A stretch of 64,000 nucleotides of DNA. Origin: an uncultured Ruminococcus sp. (GTDB lineage Bacteria; Bacillota; Clostridia; Oscillospirales; Ruminococcaceae). The stretch spans positions 1-64,000 of the forward strand of contig CASEUJ010000002.1 in NCBI GenBank assembly GCA_949291125.1, written 5' to 3'. The position numbers were made by a program, and so were the translations under genes. Below the pieces are notes generated by a model. It was not told where the DNA came from and did not search any database. It saw nothing but the letters and a program-made list of their open reading frames with translations. Numbering within the stretch: the stretch's first letter is position 1; each line of letters starts with the position of its first letter. Of the stretch, positions 42,659 to 52,417 are shown piece by piece.

Positions 42659-43324
42659 ATGAAACGAAGTATGTATAGTGTAATTTTGATGGATGATGTC
42701 ATTGCTGCTATTGATCAGATGGCACAGCAGCATGGGACAAGCCGTTCGAATTATATCAATCAGGTCTTAGCGCAGCATGCAGGCTTTGTGACACCGGAGC
42801 AGCAGATGCGCCAGGTTTTTTCCTGCATGATTGAACAGATGGATTCTGCATTTCGTGTGCAACATCAGGGGTCGGACGCTATGCTGTCGATCTTTGGGGC
42901 ATTACAGTATAAATATCGTCCGACGGTGCGTTATAGCGTAGAATTGCTGCGCGATCAGCGCCAGCAAGAAGCCGGGCTTTTGAAGATCTCATGTCGCACT
43001 CAGAGTAGTACTCTGTTACAAGCAATGCAATCATTTTACCAATTTTGGATTCATTTGGAACAACAACTGAACCCAGATATGGCAGATTTTACTAGCATTT
43101 ATGAGATTGATGGTGGTAAATTAACGCGGGTTTTATTACGGACAGAACAGATCAAAGATGATGCGCAGTTTGGTGCGGCGATTGGCAATTATATCCGGAT
43201 GTTCCATGCAGTGTTGCAATCCTATTTTACTGGATTACAGAAAGATTTGTCGGCACCAATCTTACAACATGTGCTGGAACAGCAATATTTGGCGTTGCGA
43301 AGTAGCTTGAAACCTAATTTATAG
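42659..43324 (+). CDS. Ribbon-helix-helix domain protein upstream of clpB
   Basis: 221 residues from MKRSMYSVILMDD, with AGAGGGG upstream. The N-terminal 45 residues fit a ribbon-helix-helix DNA-binding fold (strand YSVILMDDVI, then IDQMAQQHGTSRSNYINQVL). The remaining 175 residues form an unassigned helical domain rich in Gln, possibly for sensing or oligomerisation. It is much longer than typical antitoxin-type RHH proteins. It is separated from clpB by 51 bp with no terminator, suggesting co-transcription and a regulatory link. Confidence 0.7.
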   Translation: MKRSMYSVILMDDVIAAIDQMAQQHGTSRSNYINQVLAQHAGFVTPEQQMRQVFSCMIEQMDSAFRVQHQGSDAMLSIFGALQYKYRPTVRYSVELLRDQRQQEAGLLKISCRTQSSTLLQAMQSFYQFWIHLEQQLNPDMADFTSIYEIDGGKLTRVLLRTEQIKDDAQFGAAIGNYIRMFHAVLQSYFTGLQKDLSAPILQHVLEQQYLALRSSLKPNL

Positions 43325-43375
43325 AGTCAGAACAAACTTCATAGGGAAGAGAGAATTTATTAAGGAGGAGTTTTT

Positions 43376-45982
43376 ATGAATGCACAGAAATTGACGCAAA
43401 AGTCCATTGAGGCCATTCAGGCAGCCAATGGACTTGCCATTGAAAATCAGAATCAACAAATCGAACAGGTGCATTTGTTCAGTGCGTTGCTTTCACAAGA
43501 CGGTGGATTGATTCCACAGCTGTTCGAGAAGATGGGAACTTCGGTTGATAATTTGCAGATTCGCTTGAAAAACGCCATTGATGAACTACCAGCAGTAACC
43601 GGTAGTGGCAGAAAGGCGGATGAAGTATATGTTTCTCGTTCGGTGGATCGTGCCTTGCAGGAGGCAGAGAAGGAAGCCGGACGCATGAAAGACGAATATG
43701 TCTCGGTAGAACACCTGATGCTCGGTCTGTTTAATACGGCTGATTCGGCATTGCGTGAGGTATTCAAGACTTTTTCGATTACCAAGGATGCCTTTTTGCA
43801 AGTGTTGATGCAGGTGCGCGGTAATCAGCGCGTGGTGGATCAAAATCCAGAGGAAACTTATGACGTTCTTACCAAGTATGGACAGGAACTGGTCGAACAG
43901 GCACGTGCCGGAAAGTTGGATCCCGTTATTGGACGGGACAGTGAGATCCGCAATGTCATCCGTATTTTGTCGCGAAAAACAAAGAATAACCCAGTTTTAA
44001 TCGGAGAACCAGGTGTTGGTAAGACGGCAATCGCAGAGGGTCTTGCGCTGCGGATTGTCCGCGGCGATGTGCCAGATAACCTGAAAGAACGTAAGATCTT
44101 TTCGCTGGATCTGGGTGCATTGATTGCCGGTGCGAAATACCGCGGCGAATTCGAAGAACGTCTAAAAGCAGTACTCAACGAGATCAAAAAGAGCGACGGC
44201 AGAATTATCCTTTTTATTGATGAGTTACACACCATTGTAGGTGCAGGCAAGTCAGATGGCGCTATGGACGCCGGGAACTTGTTAAAGCCTATGCTGGCTC
44301 GTGGTGAACTCCATTGTATCGGCGCAACAACGCTCAATGAATATCGCCAGTTCATCGAAAAAGACGCTGCATTGGAACGTCGGTTTCAGCCGGTCATGGT
44401 GGATGAGCCAAATGTAGAGGATACCATCTCTATTCTGCGTGGCTTAAAAGAACGCTATGAGGTATTCCACGGCGTTAAGATCCAAGATCAGGCGCTGATT
44501 GCGGCGGCTACCCTTTCCAACCGTTATATCACTGATCGGTTTTTACCGGACAAGGCGATTGACCTTGTCGATGAAGCTTGTGCCATGATTCGCACAGAGA
44601 TGGATTCCATGCCCACAGAACTGGATGAGATTCGCCGCAAGATCATGCAACATGAGATCGAAGAAGCTGCGCTGAAAAAAGAGGACGACAAGCTATCTAA
44701 AGCACATCTGGAAGAAGTGCAGAAAGAATTGTCGGAGATGCGAGACCAGTTCCACGAAATGAAGGCAAAGTGGGAAAATGAAAAGGACGCCATTTCAAAA
44801 GTGCAAAAGCTTCGGGAAGAGCTCGAACAGGTTAATGCTGAGATCGAGCGTGCAGAACGTGATTATGATCTGAATAAGGCGGCAGAACTGAAATACGGTA
44901 GACTTCCGGCGCTGCAAAAGGCACTCGAGGAAGAGGAAGAGCTTGCAGAACAGCAGAAGTCACAGAAGGATTCGCTGCTGCGTGACAAAGTGACAGAAGA
45001 GGAAATCGCTCGGATTGTGGCACGTTGGACTGGTATTCCTGTAGCAAAGCTCATGGAGGGCGAACGAGAAAAGCTATTGCATATGGACGATGTGCTCCAC
45101 CAGCGGGTCATCGGTCAGGACGATGCTGTAGAAAAAGTCAGTGAAGCGATTTTACGTTCTCGTGCCGGTATTCAGGATCCGAATCGTCCGTTGGGATCGT
45201 TCCTGTTCCTGGGTCCGACTGGTGTCGGCAAGACCGAGCTTGCGAAGGCGTTGGCTGAGGCACTCTTTGACAACGAAAATAATATCGTGCGTATTGACAT
45301 GAGCGAGTATATGGAGAAGTTTAGCGTCAGCCGTTTGATCGGAGCACCTCCTGGATATGTGGGTTATGATGAGGGTGGTCAGTTGACAGAAGCGGTTCGC
45401 CGCAAGCCCTATTCGGTAGTTTTGCTGGACGAAGTGGAAAAGGCACATCCGGATGTGTTCAATATTCTGCTCCAGATCTTGGATGATGGCAGAATCACTG
45501 ATTCTCAGGGTAGAACGGTGGACTTTAAGAATACTATCATTATCCTGACCTCGAACCTCGGTTCGCCAAATATTTTGGAAGGAATCGATGCATCCGGTAA
45601 TATCTCTGACCAGGCAAAGGCAGAGGTTAATGCGCTGCTGCGTCAACAATTCCGACCGGAATTTCTGAATCGTCTTGATGAGATCGTCTTTTATAAACCA
45701 CTTCAGAAAAAGGAAATCTATCAGATCACTGATCTGCTCCTGGCTCGGCTTCAGCGGAGAATGGAAGAGGAAAAGCATTTGCATTTAGAGGTGACAGATG
45801 CCGCCAAGGATTATATCGTTGCACAGGGTTATGACGTCAACTATGGCGCACGACCGCTAAAACGGTTTATCCAGTCGAAGTTAGAAACATTGATCGCCAG
45901 AAAGATTATCGCCGATGATCCGGCACCGGATACGATGATCCGCATCGATTATGATGGTACAAAGCTGTATATTGCAGATTAA
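43376..45982 (+). CDS. clpB: ATP-dependent disaggregase ClpB
   Basis: 868 residues with a ClpN domain (1-145) and a first AAA module ([13 protein letters not shown] and Walker [10 protein letters not shown]). The middle coiled coil (about 405-525, Glu/Lys-rich) is intact, and the second AAA module has [14 protein letters not shown] and [12 protein letters not shown], ending in the D2-small domain. It rescues aggregated proteins with DnaK. There is no ClpP-binding loop tripeptide, as expected for ClpB. AAGGAGG precedes the ATG. Neither a CIRCE nor a CtsR site was recognised upstream; the RHH gene is the likely transcriptional partner. Confidence 0.96.
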   Translation: MNAQKLTQKSIEAIQAANGLAIENQNQQIEQVHLFSALLSQDGGLIPQLFEKMGTSVDNLQIRLKNAIDELPAVTGSGRKADEVYVSRSVDRALQEAEKEAGRMKDEYVSVEHLMLGLFNTADSALREVFKTFSITKDAFLQVLMQVRGNQRVVDQNPEETYDVLTKYGQELVEQARAGKLDPVIGRDSEIRNVIRILSRKTKNNPVLIGEPGVGKTAIAEGLALRIVRGDVPDNLKERKIFSLDLGALIAGAKYRGEFEERLKAVLNEIKKSDGRIILFIDELHTIVGAGKSDGAMDAGNLLKPMLARGELHCIGATTLNEYRQFIEKDAALERRFQPVMVDEPNVEDTISILRGLKERYEVFHGVKIQDQALIAAATLSNRYITDRFLPDKAIDLVDEACAMIRTEMDSMPTELDEIRRKIMQHEIEEAALKKEDDKLSKAHLEEVQKELSEMRDQFHEMKAKWENEKDAISKVQKLREELEQVNAEIERAERDYDLNKAAELKYGRLPALQKALEEEEELAEQQKSQKDSLLRDKVTEEEIARIVARWTGIPVAKLMEGEREKLLHMDDVLHQRVIGQDDAVEKVSEAILRSRAGIQDPNRPLGSFLFLGPTGVGKTELAKALAEALFDNENNIVRIDMSEYMEKFSVSRLIGAPPGYVGYDEGGQLTEAVRRKPYSVVLLDEVEKAHPDVFNILLQILDDGRITDSQGRTVDFKNTIIILTSNLGSPNILEGIDASGNISDQAKAEVNALLRQQFRPEFLNRLDEIVFYKPLQKKEIYQITDLLLARLQRRMEEEKHLHLEVTDAAKDYIVAQGYDVNYGARPLKRFIQSKLETLIARKIIADDPAPDTMIRIDYDGTKLYIAD

Positions 45983-46001
45983 CCTTGATAAAAAATAAAG
46001 T

Positions 46002-46045
46002 GTGCTGTACAGAGGCGTAGTAGTACTTTGTACAGCACTTTTTTG
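46002..46045 (+). terminator. Terminator after clpB
   Basis: GTGCTGTACA pairs with TGTACAGCAC around a 17-nt loop, followed by TTTTTTG. Confidence 0.9.
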
Positions 46046-46116
46046 TGTGCTTTTTCATAAAAAGCAACCCGAAAAAGAGCGGAATTCCGTGCTTATGTCA
46101 TTTTTTTGCGAAGTTC

Positions 46117-46145
46117 TTGACAAATCAAAAGGAATGGTATATAAT
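46117..46145 (+). promoter_or_regulatory. Promoter of the HU gene
   Basis: TTGACA (46117-46122) and TATAAT (46140-46145), spacer 17 bp, both perfect; the leader is about 95 nt. Confidence 0.87.
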
Positions 46146-46246
46146 GCATTAGAAGCAATTGATATTGCGGTACATTTGCATTCATATTTCATGGGAACTG
46201 ATGATGTGCCACATGAAATACCGCAAAAAAATGAAGGAGTAAAATT

Positions 46247-46522
46247 ATGACAAAAACTGATTTAATTGAAAAGTTGTATGAGGAACACTACTGCACAAAA
46301 AAAGATGCTGAAACACTGGTAAATGCAGTGTTTGACACGATCCGAGAGGCATTGATTGCCGGAGATAAGGTGACAATTTCGAAGTTTGGCACGTTTGAAG
46401 TACGCGAGCGCAGCGCAAAGGAATGCAAAAATCCACGAACTGGTGAACCGGTGCAGGTGGCTGCATCTAAGGCACCGGTATTCAAAGCAAGCAAGAATCT
46501 GAAAGCATCTGTAAACGAATAA
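46247..46522 (+). CDS. HU-family DNA-binding protein
   Basis: 91 residues, full-length HU/IHF fold. It begins MTKTDLIEKLYE, has ISKFGTFEVRERSAKECKNP and the DNA-minor-groove loop NPRTGEPVQVAA. It bends and compacts DNA as a dimer. GAAGGAG lies upstream of the ATG. The DUF6465-like gene follows 22 bp later and is probably co-transcribed. Confidence 0.95.
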   Translation: MTKTDLIEKLYEEHYCTKKDAETLVNAVFDTIREALIAGDKVTISKFGTFEVRERSAKECKNPRTGEPVQVAASKAPVFKASKNLKASVNE

Positions 46523-46544
46523 TTCAGCAGAGGGGGAAAAGGAG

Positions 46545-46880
46545 ATGGCAAGAACGAAAAAAACGCAGGCGACTGCCGAGAAAATAGCAGCTGCTGTAAC
46601 ACAGACAAAAAAAAAGACAATGTCGAAGTCGACCCCTACAAAAAGATCATATGTTCGCAAGACTGTATCCGTACATGTGCAGTTTAATGGCATGGATTGG
46701 GACACAGATCGTTTGGCTGATTATGCATCTGAAATATGGGCAAAAGAACATGGGCAGAAAAAAACAGCTGCGAAAGATATTCGTCTTTATGTTAAGCCAG
46801 AGGAAGATGCAGTGTACTTTGTGATTAATAAAGATACAGGGTCATTTAGACTCTCGGATCATGGTGAGCTATCCGTTTGA
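46545..46880 (+). CDS. DUF6465-like protein with Lys/Ala-rich N-terminus
   Basis: 111 residues. The first 50 are Lys/Thr/Ala-rich and histone-like (KKTQATAEKIAAAV, TQTKKKTMSKSTPTKR). The folded part has VSVHVQFNGMDWDTDRLADY and IRLYVKPEEDAVYFVINKD, which I associate with DUF6465 proteins of Clostridia. The family function is unknown. Its basic tail and position after HU suggest nucleic-acid contact, which is inference. AGGGGG lies upstream of the ATG. Confidence 0.72.
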   Translation: MARTKKTQATAEKIAAAVTQTKKKTMSKSTPTKRSYVRKTVSVHVQFNGMDWDTDRLADYASEIWAKEHGQKKTAAKDIRLYVKPEEDAVYFVINKDTGSFRLSDHGELSV

Positions 46881-47061
46881 CAGGTAATTAAAAAAACTGG
46901 ATATGGAATTTTTTATGAGATAAAAAATGATAATTTTATGGGTTGGTTTGAAGATTGGGAACAAAAGGAATGTTTTGATGTCATCATACTATTTTGAAGA
47001 TGATTATAACAATTTTATTTTGAATATTTCTTCTCAATTTTCAGTTAAACAACAATCCAAT

Positions 47062-47112
47062 TTTTTATACGGAGTAGAACCACAATCACGTGGATTTTGC
47101 TCCGTATTTTTT
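47062..47112 (+). terminator. Terminator after the HU operon
   Basis: ATACGGAG pairs with CTCCGTAT around a loop with an inner CCAC/GTGG stem, followed by TTTTTTGG. Confidence 0.8.
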
Positions 47113-47183
47113 GGCCGTAAGTTAAAGGTGAAATGAGCTTGCACCTTTGCGATGTATGTAATCACATAAGACGGAGATGAGAG

Positions 47184-47471
47184 GTGAGCAAGTGTGAGAA
47201 AGCGGCTGAACACATCAAACGGCAGGATACGATATCCAATCTTGCCGAGGAAATTCACGTTTCAGTGCACACAATCAAATATGACATAGAAGAATTGACA
47301 CTTGCTTATCCCATTGAAATAATTCTAGGAAGAAAAAAGGTAGCGTTCGAATGAAAGATGGTTACTATGTTCAAAAAAATTCTGAATGAAGAGCAGTAAA
47401 AGCTTTTGAAAAAGTTGTTGTCAATATTAGTGAGAGGAGGACAAAAGATCGTAGAAACAATTGTACATAGC
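47184..47471 (+). pseudogene. Decayed HTH-type transcriptional regulator
   Basis: From a GTG at 47184 the reading frame encodes a helix-turn-helix block (DTISNLAEEIHVSVHTIKYD, then IEELTLAYPIEI). It ends at a TGA after KKVAFE. The rest of a roughly 100-residue clostridial HTH regulator can still be followed in other frames (MKDGYYVQKNSE, then NEEQ, stop, KLLKKLLSILVRGGQ). At least two frameshifts and one stop are needed to read it, so it is judged non-functional. Nothing else is recognisable between 46881 and 47655 apart from two hairpins. Confidence 0.65.
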
Positions 47472-47530
47472 AATAGCGTAGCACTGCTCATGGAAATGGG
47501 TTATTTATATAGTTTCATTTTAGATTTCCT

Positions 47531-47598
47531 TCAAAAAAATAAATCCCCTTAGTGCACCCTTGAAATTTTTATTTTTCGAGGGTTTGCGCTAAGGGGGT
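47531..47598 (-). terminator. Terminator after folC
   Basis: On the minus strand CCCCCTTAGCGCA pairs with TGCACTAAGGGG with inner CCCT/AGGG pairs, followed by ATTTATTTTTTT. Confidence 0.75.
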
Positions 47599-47655
47599 GA
47601 TATTATAGCGTAGGGAACTACCTGTTATTCATCTAATAAAAATAGACAATAAAAA

Positions 47656-48927
47656 TTATAATCCAACTTCATCTGTGTCTGATCCTAATACAGCACTTGC
47701 TAGGTAGAGTGAACCACAGATAACAACTATGCCGTCATCTTGCTTTGCCTGTTGAATCGCAGTCTGTATTGCTTGCCGAAAAGGCGCAGTATGAACGGAG
47801 GATAATTGTGGAAAAAATTTCATAAGAACATTTGCAGAAACAGAACCTTCTTCTGTAAAATCATCAACGCAGATCACGCTATGCAGTGTCTGCTGTAAAA
47901 TGCAACATGCTGTTTCATAATCCTTTCCTTTCATCATGCCACAAACGCCATGGATTGGCGCATGCGTGGTATGTTGCAGCAAATCAGAAAGCGCAGCGAT
48001 ACCAGCCTGATTGTGACCACCGTCTAAAAGCACCAGAGGGTCTTTTTGTAAAATCTGGGTTCTTGCCGGTACACGTACTTCGCTAAATGCTTGATGCACA
48101 ATGTTTGCTGTGATTAAAAATCCATGCATACCAAGAATTCGGATAACCTCAATGGCAGTAATGGCATTGTAAACCTGATGTCGACCCGGCATATGCAAGG
48201 TATAGGAAACACCGTTGTAAGTGAAGGTAGTTTTTGTGATCGTTTCCTCTATGATACGGCAGTCCATCATAGACGGCATCACCAGCATAGCGTTTTTTTT
48301 CTGTGCTGTTTCTTGAATCAGACAAGTGACATCTACGGAATTGTCCGGCGATAAGACTACCGGACATCCCGGTTTAATAATGCCTGCTTTTTGTGCTGCA
48401 ATCCGTGTCAGAGAATTGCCTAAAATAGACATATGGTCATAAGAAATAGATGTAATAACACAAACTAGTGGGTTTTGGATGACATTTGTTGCATCTAATA
48501 AGCCACCGATGCCGGTTTCTAGGATCACTAGGTCGCAGTCCTGTTCCACAAACCAGAGCAATGCAATAGCAAAGGTGATCTCAAATTGCGAACAATCTAA
48601 AGAAACTGTACAATTTTTGACACGTTCACAATGTCGACACAGTGCTTCCGTCGGAATATCCTGACCATCAAACCGTATGCGGTCGCGATAATGGCGGATG
48701 AAGGGTGAAGTCAGTGTTCCCACATGAAATCCCGCCGCAGTTGCCGCAGCAGCACAAAAACTCAGAACCGAGCCTTTACCATTTGTCCCGGCGATATGCA
48801 CGACACGAAGTGTATCTTGGGGATCACCAAGTTCACGGAGCAGTGTCCGGATTCGTGAAAGATCGTGAACAGGCCTACCGCCTTTTTGAAAACTCTGGAT
48901 ATAATCCATGGTTTCTGTAATTGTCAT
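47656..48927 (-). CDS. folC: Bifunctional folylpolyglutamate/dihydrofolate synthase
   Basis: 423 residues of the Mur-ligase family. The ATP P-loop is HIAGTNGKGSVLSFCAA, followed by TSPFIRHYRDRI, LETGIGGLLDATN, the Mg-binding VITSISYDHMSILG and the C-terminal DGGHNQAGIAAL. It adds glutamate to dihydropteroate and to folates. valS lies upstream on the same strand, the arrangement known from B. subtilis, but here a DUF3795 gene is inserted between them. A strong terminator follows. Confidence 0.94.
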   Translation of the reverse strand: MTITETMDYIQSFQKGGRPVHDLSRIRTLLRELGDPQDTLRVVHIAGTNGKGSVLSFCAAAATAAGFHVGTLTSPFIRHYRDRIRFDGQDIPTEALCRHCERVKNCTVSLDCSQFEITFAIALLWFVEQDCDLVILETGIGGLLDATNVIQNPLVCVITSISYDHMSILGNSLTRIAAQKAGIIKPGCPVVLSPDNSVDVTCLIQETAQKKNAMLVMPSMMDCRIIEETITKTTFTYNGVSYTLHMPGRHQVYNAITAIEVIRILGMHGFLITANIVHQAFSEVRVPARTQILQKDPLVLLDGGHNQAGIAALSDLLQHTTHAPIHGVCGMMKGKDYETACCILQQTLHSVICVDDFTEEGSVSANVLMKFFPQLSSVHTAPFRQAIQTAIQQAKQDDGIVVICGSLYLASAVLGSDTDEVGL

Positions 48928-48967
48928 GACAATTCACCGCTTCCTTTCAGTCATTATCGTATAGTTT

Positions 48968-49342
48968 CTACTTTTTCAAATTTTCTATTTTGTGAAAGAA
49001 TGCTCCAGCGATCATTGCGTATTCATCTTTTGTACAGAGATCTTGACAAGCTTGTTCATATTCTTTGGAACGCGCTAACATTGTCTTGATCTTTTCGCAG
49101 GGGAATATACCGCATTGGTTACATTTTTCCACGCCATGTTCTTTGGTGCAGTCAACCAGCTGGTAGGTGCAAGTTTTATGGGAAGAACAGCCTGTACATC
49201 GGATTTCTTCCCGTGTCAATAGTCGATCGCTCATTCCGATCCGATGCCACAACTCCCGGACATGGTCAAGCGCCTCATCCGTTTGCGCCAGATAGCGTGG
49301 ACATTGCAAACAATCATCGCCACATAGTATGATTTTTTCCAT
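48968..49342 (-). CDS. DUF3795 cysteine-rich protein
   Basis: 124 residues with eleven Cys. The arrangement CGDDCLQCPRYL, then IRCTGCSS and CNQCGIFPCEKIKTML matches DUF3795, whose Cys clusters probably bind zinc or an iron-sulfur centre. AAGGAG precedes the ATG. It lies 12 bp downstream of valS and before folC, so it is probably part of that operon. The function is unknown. Confidence 0.82.
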   Translation of the reverse strand: MEKIILCGDDCLQCPRYLAQTDEALDHVRELWHRIGMSDRLLTREEIRCTGCSSHKTCTYQLVDCTKEHGVEKCNQCGIFPCEKIKTMLARSKEYEQACQDLCTKDEYAMIAGAFFHKIENLKK

Positions 49343-49354
49343 AGAAAATTCTCC

Positions 49355-51970
49355 TTATTGCAATGCCTCTAGCGACTGGACAATTTTTTCCATCTTCTCC
49401 TGTGCCTTCTGGAGCTTTGCCTTTTCAGCTTCGATTAGTTTCTCCGGTGCCTTCGCCAAAAAGCCCTGATTGGACAGCTTTTTGCTCAGGAAGTCCAAGT
49501 CTTTCTGCACTTTCTTCTGTTCCTTTTTGAGTCTTGCCAGTTCCTTGTCCTTGTCTACCAATTCTTCCATGGGGATGAAGATACGAACAGAATCAGTTAC
49601 AGCAGTTGCAGCATCGGGCATATCGAAGTGTACACTTACTTCAACGGAAGAAGCAGATGCCAGCTTCTCGAAGAACATGGCAGTGCTTTCATAAAGTTCT
49701 GGCTCTGTGGTTTCGATGCAGACTTTTGCCGTTTTAGATGGCGGCACTTGAAGTTCTGTGCGGCGGTTACGGATGGCACGAATGGCGTCGATAACCTTTT
49801 CAAACTGTGCCGCATCGTCATAGTGATACGCGGGATCATATACCGGATAAGATTCAGTGATAATCAAGGATTCGCTGCCGGTAAGCACCTGCCAGATCTC
49901 TTCAGTGATAAAGGGCATAAAAGGATGCAGTAGTTTTAACATGCCGCGCATGACCCAAACCAGAACTGCCTGTGCCTTTCTCATGGTTGCGCCGCCTGTC
50001 TGAATCCGCGGTTTTGTCAGCTCAATATACCAGTCACAGTATACATCCCAGATGAAATCATAGATCTTGGCGCTTGCCACACCGATCTCGAATTTGTCTA
50101 TATTTTCGCCGACTTCCTTTGCCACGGCATTGAACTTTGATACGATCCATTTATCTTCCAGTTCCAGCTCCTCCGGCAGCCCAGTGTAAGTAAAATCTTC
50201 CGGCAGGTTCATCATGATGAAGCGAGATGCATTCCACAACTTATTGGCAAAATTCCGGGCAGCCTTGACTTTGTCGTCGCTATAGCGCATGTCGTTACCT
50301 GGTGCATTGCCAGTAGCCAGCATAAAGCGCAGTGCATCCGCACCATATTTGTCGATGACTTGAAGCGGATCAATGCCATTGCCCAAAGATTTGGACATCT
50401 TCCGACCCTGTTCATCTCGCACCAAGCCATGGATCAGTACCGTCCGAAACGGCACTTCACCCATGTTCTTCAGACCGGAGAACATCATGCGGACAACCCA
50501 GAAGAAAATGATATCATAACCGGTGACAAGCGTATTCGTCGGGTAGAAGTACTTGAGATCTTCCGTTTCATCCGGCCAGCCCAGTGTTGAGAACGGCCAT
50601 AGGGCAGAGCTGAACCATGTATCTAAGGTGTCCGGATCCTGACGCATTGGTTTGCCACACTTCGGGCAAACTGCGCTGTTTTCCTTGGTGACCACCATTT
50701 CACCGCAGTCATCACAATAGAACGCCGGAATCTGATGCCCCCACCATAGCTGACGAGAAATACACCAGTCTTTGATGTTTTCCAACCAGTGAAAATAAAT
50801 CTTGTTAAAGCGTTCGGGTACGAACTTTGTCTTACCGGACTTCACCGCGTCAATCGCTGGTTGTGCAAGCGGTTGCATCTTAACAAACCACTGTTTAGAC
50901 ACACGTGGCTCTACTGTTGTACCACAGCGATAGCATGTGCCGACATTGTGGTTATAATCTTCAATTTCCACCAGCGCACCCTCTGCTTCCAAATCTTTGA
51001 CAATTGCCTTGCGTGCTTCATAGCGATCCATGCCGGCATATTTCGGATAGTCGTCAGTGATCTTTGCATCATCTGTCATGACATTGATCACAGGCAGATT
51101 GTGACGAAGACCCACTTCAAAGTCGTTCGGGTCGTGTGCCGGCGTGATCTTTACGACACCTGTCCCAAAGTCCATTTCTACATAATCGTCTGCAACGATC
51201 GGGATTTCCCGATGTACCAGAGGCAAAATCAGCGTTTTTCCCACCAGATCGCGATAGCGTTCATCATTTGGGTTGACAGCAACAGCAGTATCACCGAGCA
51301 GCGTTTCCGGACGTGTGGTGGCAAGTTCCAGATAACCGCTGCCGTCCTTGAGCGGATAACGCAGATGCCAGAAATGTCCTGCCTGATCTTCATATTCCAC
51401 TTCTGCATCTGAAATAGAAGTTAGACATTTTGGGCACCAGTTAATAATACGTTCGCCGCGATAGATCAGTCCTTCTTTATAATATTTGATAAAGACTTCC
51501 TTGACCGCCTTGTTACAGCCCTCGTCCATGGTAAAACGTTCTCTTGTCCAGTCACAGGAAGAGCCAAGCTTTTTGAGCTGTTCCACAATTCGTCCGCCAT
51601 ACTGTTTCTTCCAGTCCCATGCACGCTTTAAGAAAGCGTCACGTCCGATATCTTCTTTTTTCAGTCCCTCTTTGCGCATTGCCTCCACAATCTTTGCTTC
51701 CGTTGCAATGGAGGCATGGTCTGTGCCCGGTAACCACAGCGTGCTGTAGCCAGACATACGTTTGTGGCGGATCAGGATATCCTGCAATGTTTCATCAAGT
51801 GCATGTCCCATATGCAACTGTCCTGTGATGTTGGGTGGCGGAATAACAATAGTATACGGCTCTTTTTTTGAGTCCACCTGTGGGGTAAAGCTGCTGCTGT
51901 CATTCCACATGTGATAGATGCGGTCTTCAAAGTCTTTTGGCTGGTAAGATTTTGCCAGTTCTTGTTTCAT
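49355..51970 (-). CDS. valS: Valyl-tRNA synthetase
   Basis: 871 residues, class I. The HIGH motif appears as HMGHAL within PPNITGQLHMGHALDETLQD, and the KMSKS loop as GRKMSKSLGNGIDPLQ. An editing domain lies between (LATTRPETLLGDTAVAVNP), and a C-terminal Val-specific coiled coil ends the chain (LKKEQKKVQKDLDFLSKKL). It charges tRNA-Val and edits threonine. It is controlled by the T-box leader upstream. Confidence 0.97.
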   Translation of the reverse strand: MKQELAKSYQPKDFEDRIYHMWNDSSSFTPQVDSKKEPYTIVIPPPNITGQLHMGHALDETLQDILIRHKRMSGYSTLWLPGTDHASIATEAKIVEAMRKEGLKKEDIGRDAFLKRAWDWKKQYGGRIVEQLKKLGSSCDWTRERFTMDEGCNKAVKEVFIKYYKEGLIYRGERIINWCPKCLTSISDAEVEYEDQAGHFWHLRYPLKDGSGYLELATTRPETLLGDTAVAVNPNDERYRDLVGKTLILPLVHREIPIVADDYVEMDFGTGVVKITPAHDPNDFEVGLRHNLPVINVMTDDAKITDDYPKYAGMDRYEARKAIVKDLEAEGALVEIEDYNHNVGTCYRCGTTVEPRVSKQWFVKMQPLAQPAIDAVKSGKTKFVPERFNKIYFHWLENIKDWCISRQLWWGHQIPAFYCDDCGEMVVTKENSAVCPKCGKPMRQDPDTLDTWFSSALWPFSTLGWPDETEDLKYFYPTNTLVTGYDIIFFWVVRMMFSGLKNMGEVPFRTVLIHGLVRDEQGRKMSKSLGNGIDPLQVIDKYGADALRFMLATGNAPGNDMRYSDDKVKAARNFANKLWNASRFIMMNLPEDFTYTGLPEELELEDKWIVSKFNAVAKEVGENIDKFEIGVASAKIYDFIWDVYCDWYIELTKPRIQTGGATMRKAQAVLVWVMRGMLKLLHPFMPFITEEIWQVLTGSESLIITESYPVYDPAYHYDDAAQFEKVIDAIRAIRNRRTELQVPPSKTAKVCIETTEPELYESTAMFFEKLASASSVEVSVHFDMPDAATAVTDSVRIFIPMEELVDKDKELARLKKEQKKVQKDLDFLSKKLSNQGFLAKAPEKLIEAEKAKLQKAQEKMEKIVQSLEALQ

Positions 51971-52017
51971 ATTGGTATTTTCCTTTCCAGATATAATATC
52001 ACCAGATTGACGGGATA

Positions 52018-52322
52018 AAAAAACACCCCGGCAATCTGAAACGATTGCTCAGGGCGAACAAGTTTTGTCCGTGTTACCACCTGAGTTCGGTACGATCATG
52101 GCACCGCACTCTGTGTAGGATCTTTCTTCTACATGAATCCTACTGCGCAATAACGGGCGCACCCGTCGTAGACTACACATTCTGGCATTGCAGAACTTCA
52201 TCTACGCTGCTCCAAGGCTACCTTTTCCTGCACCGCCCAAAAACTTACACCAACCGTTTTCTCTCTGTAGGGTAAGCAACAGGATACTCTTCCTATTCAT
52301 TGCATTTCACATATACTTATTC
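52018..52322 (-). promoter_or_regulatory. T-box riboswitch of valS, specifier GUU (Val)
   Basis: The leader of about 300 nt has the T-box sequence GGTGGTAAC (52081-52073). It is followed by a terminator, CGCCCTGAGCAATC pairing with GATTGCCGGGGTG, then TTTTTTT (52056-52018). In Stem I the specifier loop shows GAA-GTT-C with the codon GTT at 52196-52194, and AGTA occurs on the opposite strand of the stem. Uncharged tRNA-Val should pair there and stabilise the antiterminator, so valS is expressed when valine is short. Confidence 0.93.
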
Positions 52323-52323
52323 T

Positions 52324-52352
52324 ATTATATAGAATTCCAAGAAATTTGTCAA
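52324..52352 (-). promoter_or_regulatory. Promoter of the valS T-box leader
   Basis: TTGACA (52352-52347) and TATAAT (52329-52324) on the minus strand, spacer 17 bp, immediately before the T-box. Confidence 0.9.
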
Positions 52353-52417
52353 GTTCAAATTCGGTAAAAAATCAAGAATGGCAAGCAGAAAATCGTAGCT
52401 GTTAACCTGTCAGTCCA

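Noticed and set aside
46927-47136. A 69-codon frame after the HU operon
   Set aside because: It runs through a clear terminator hairpin (47062-47112) and has no Shine-Dalgarno or recognisable pattern.
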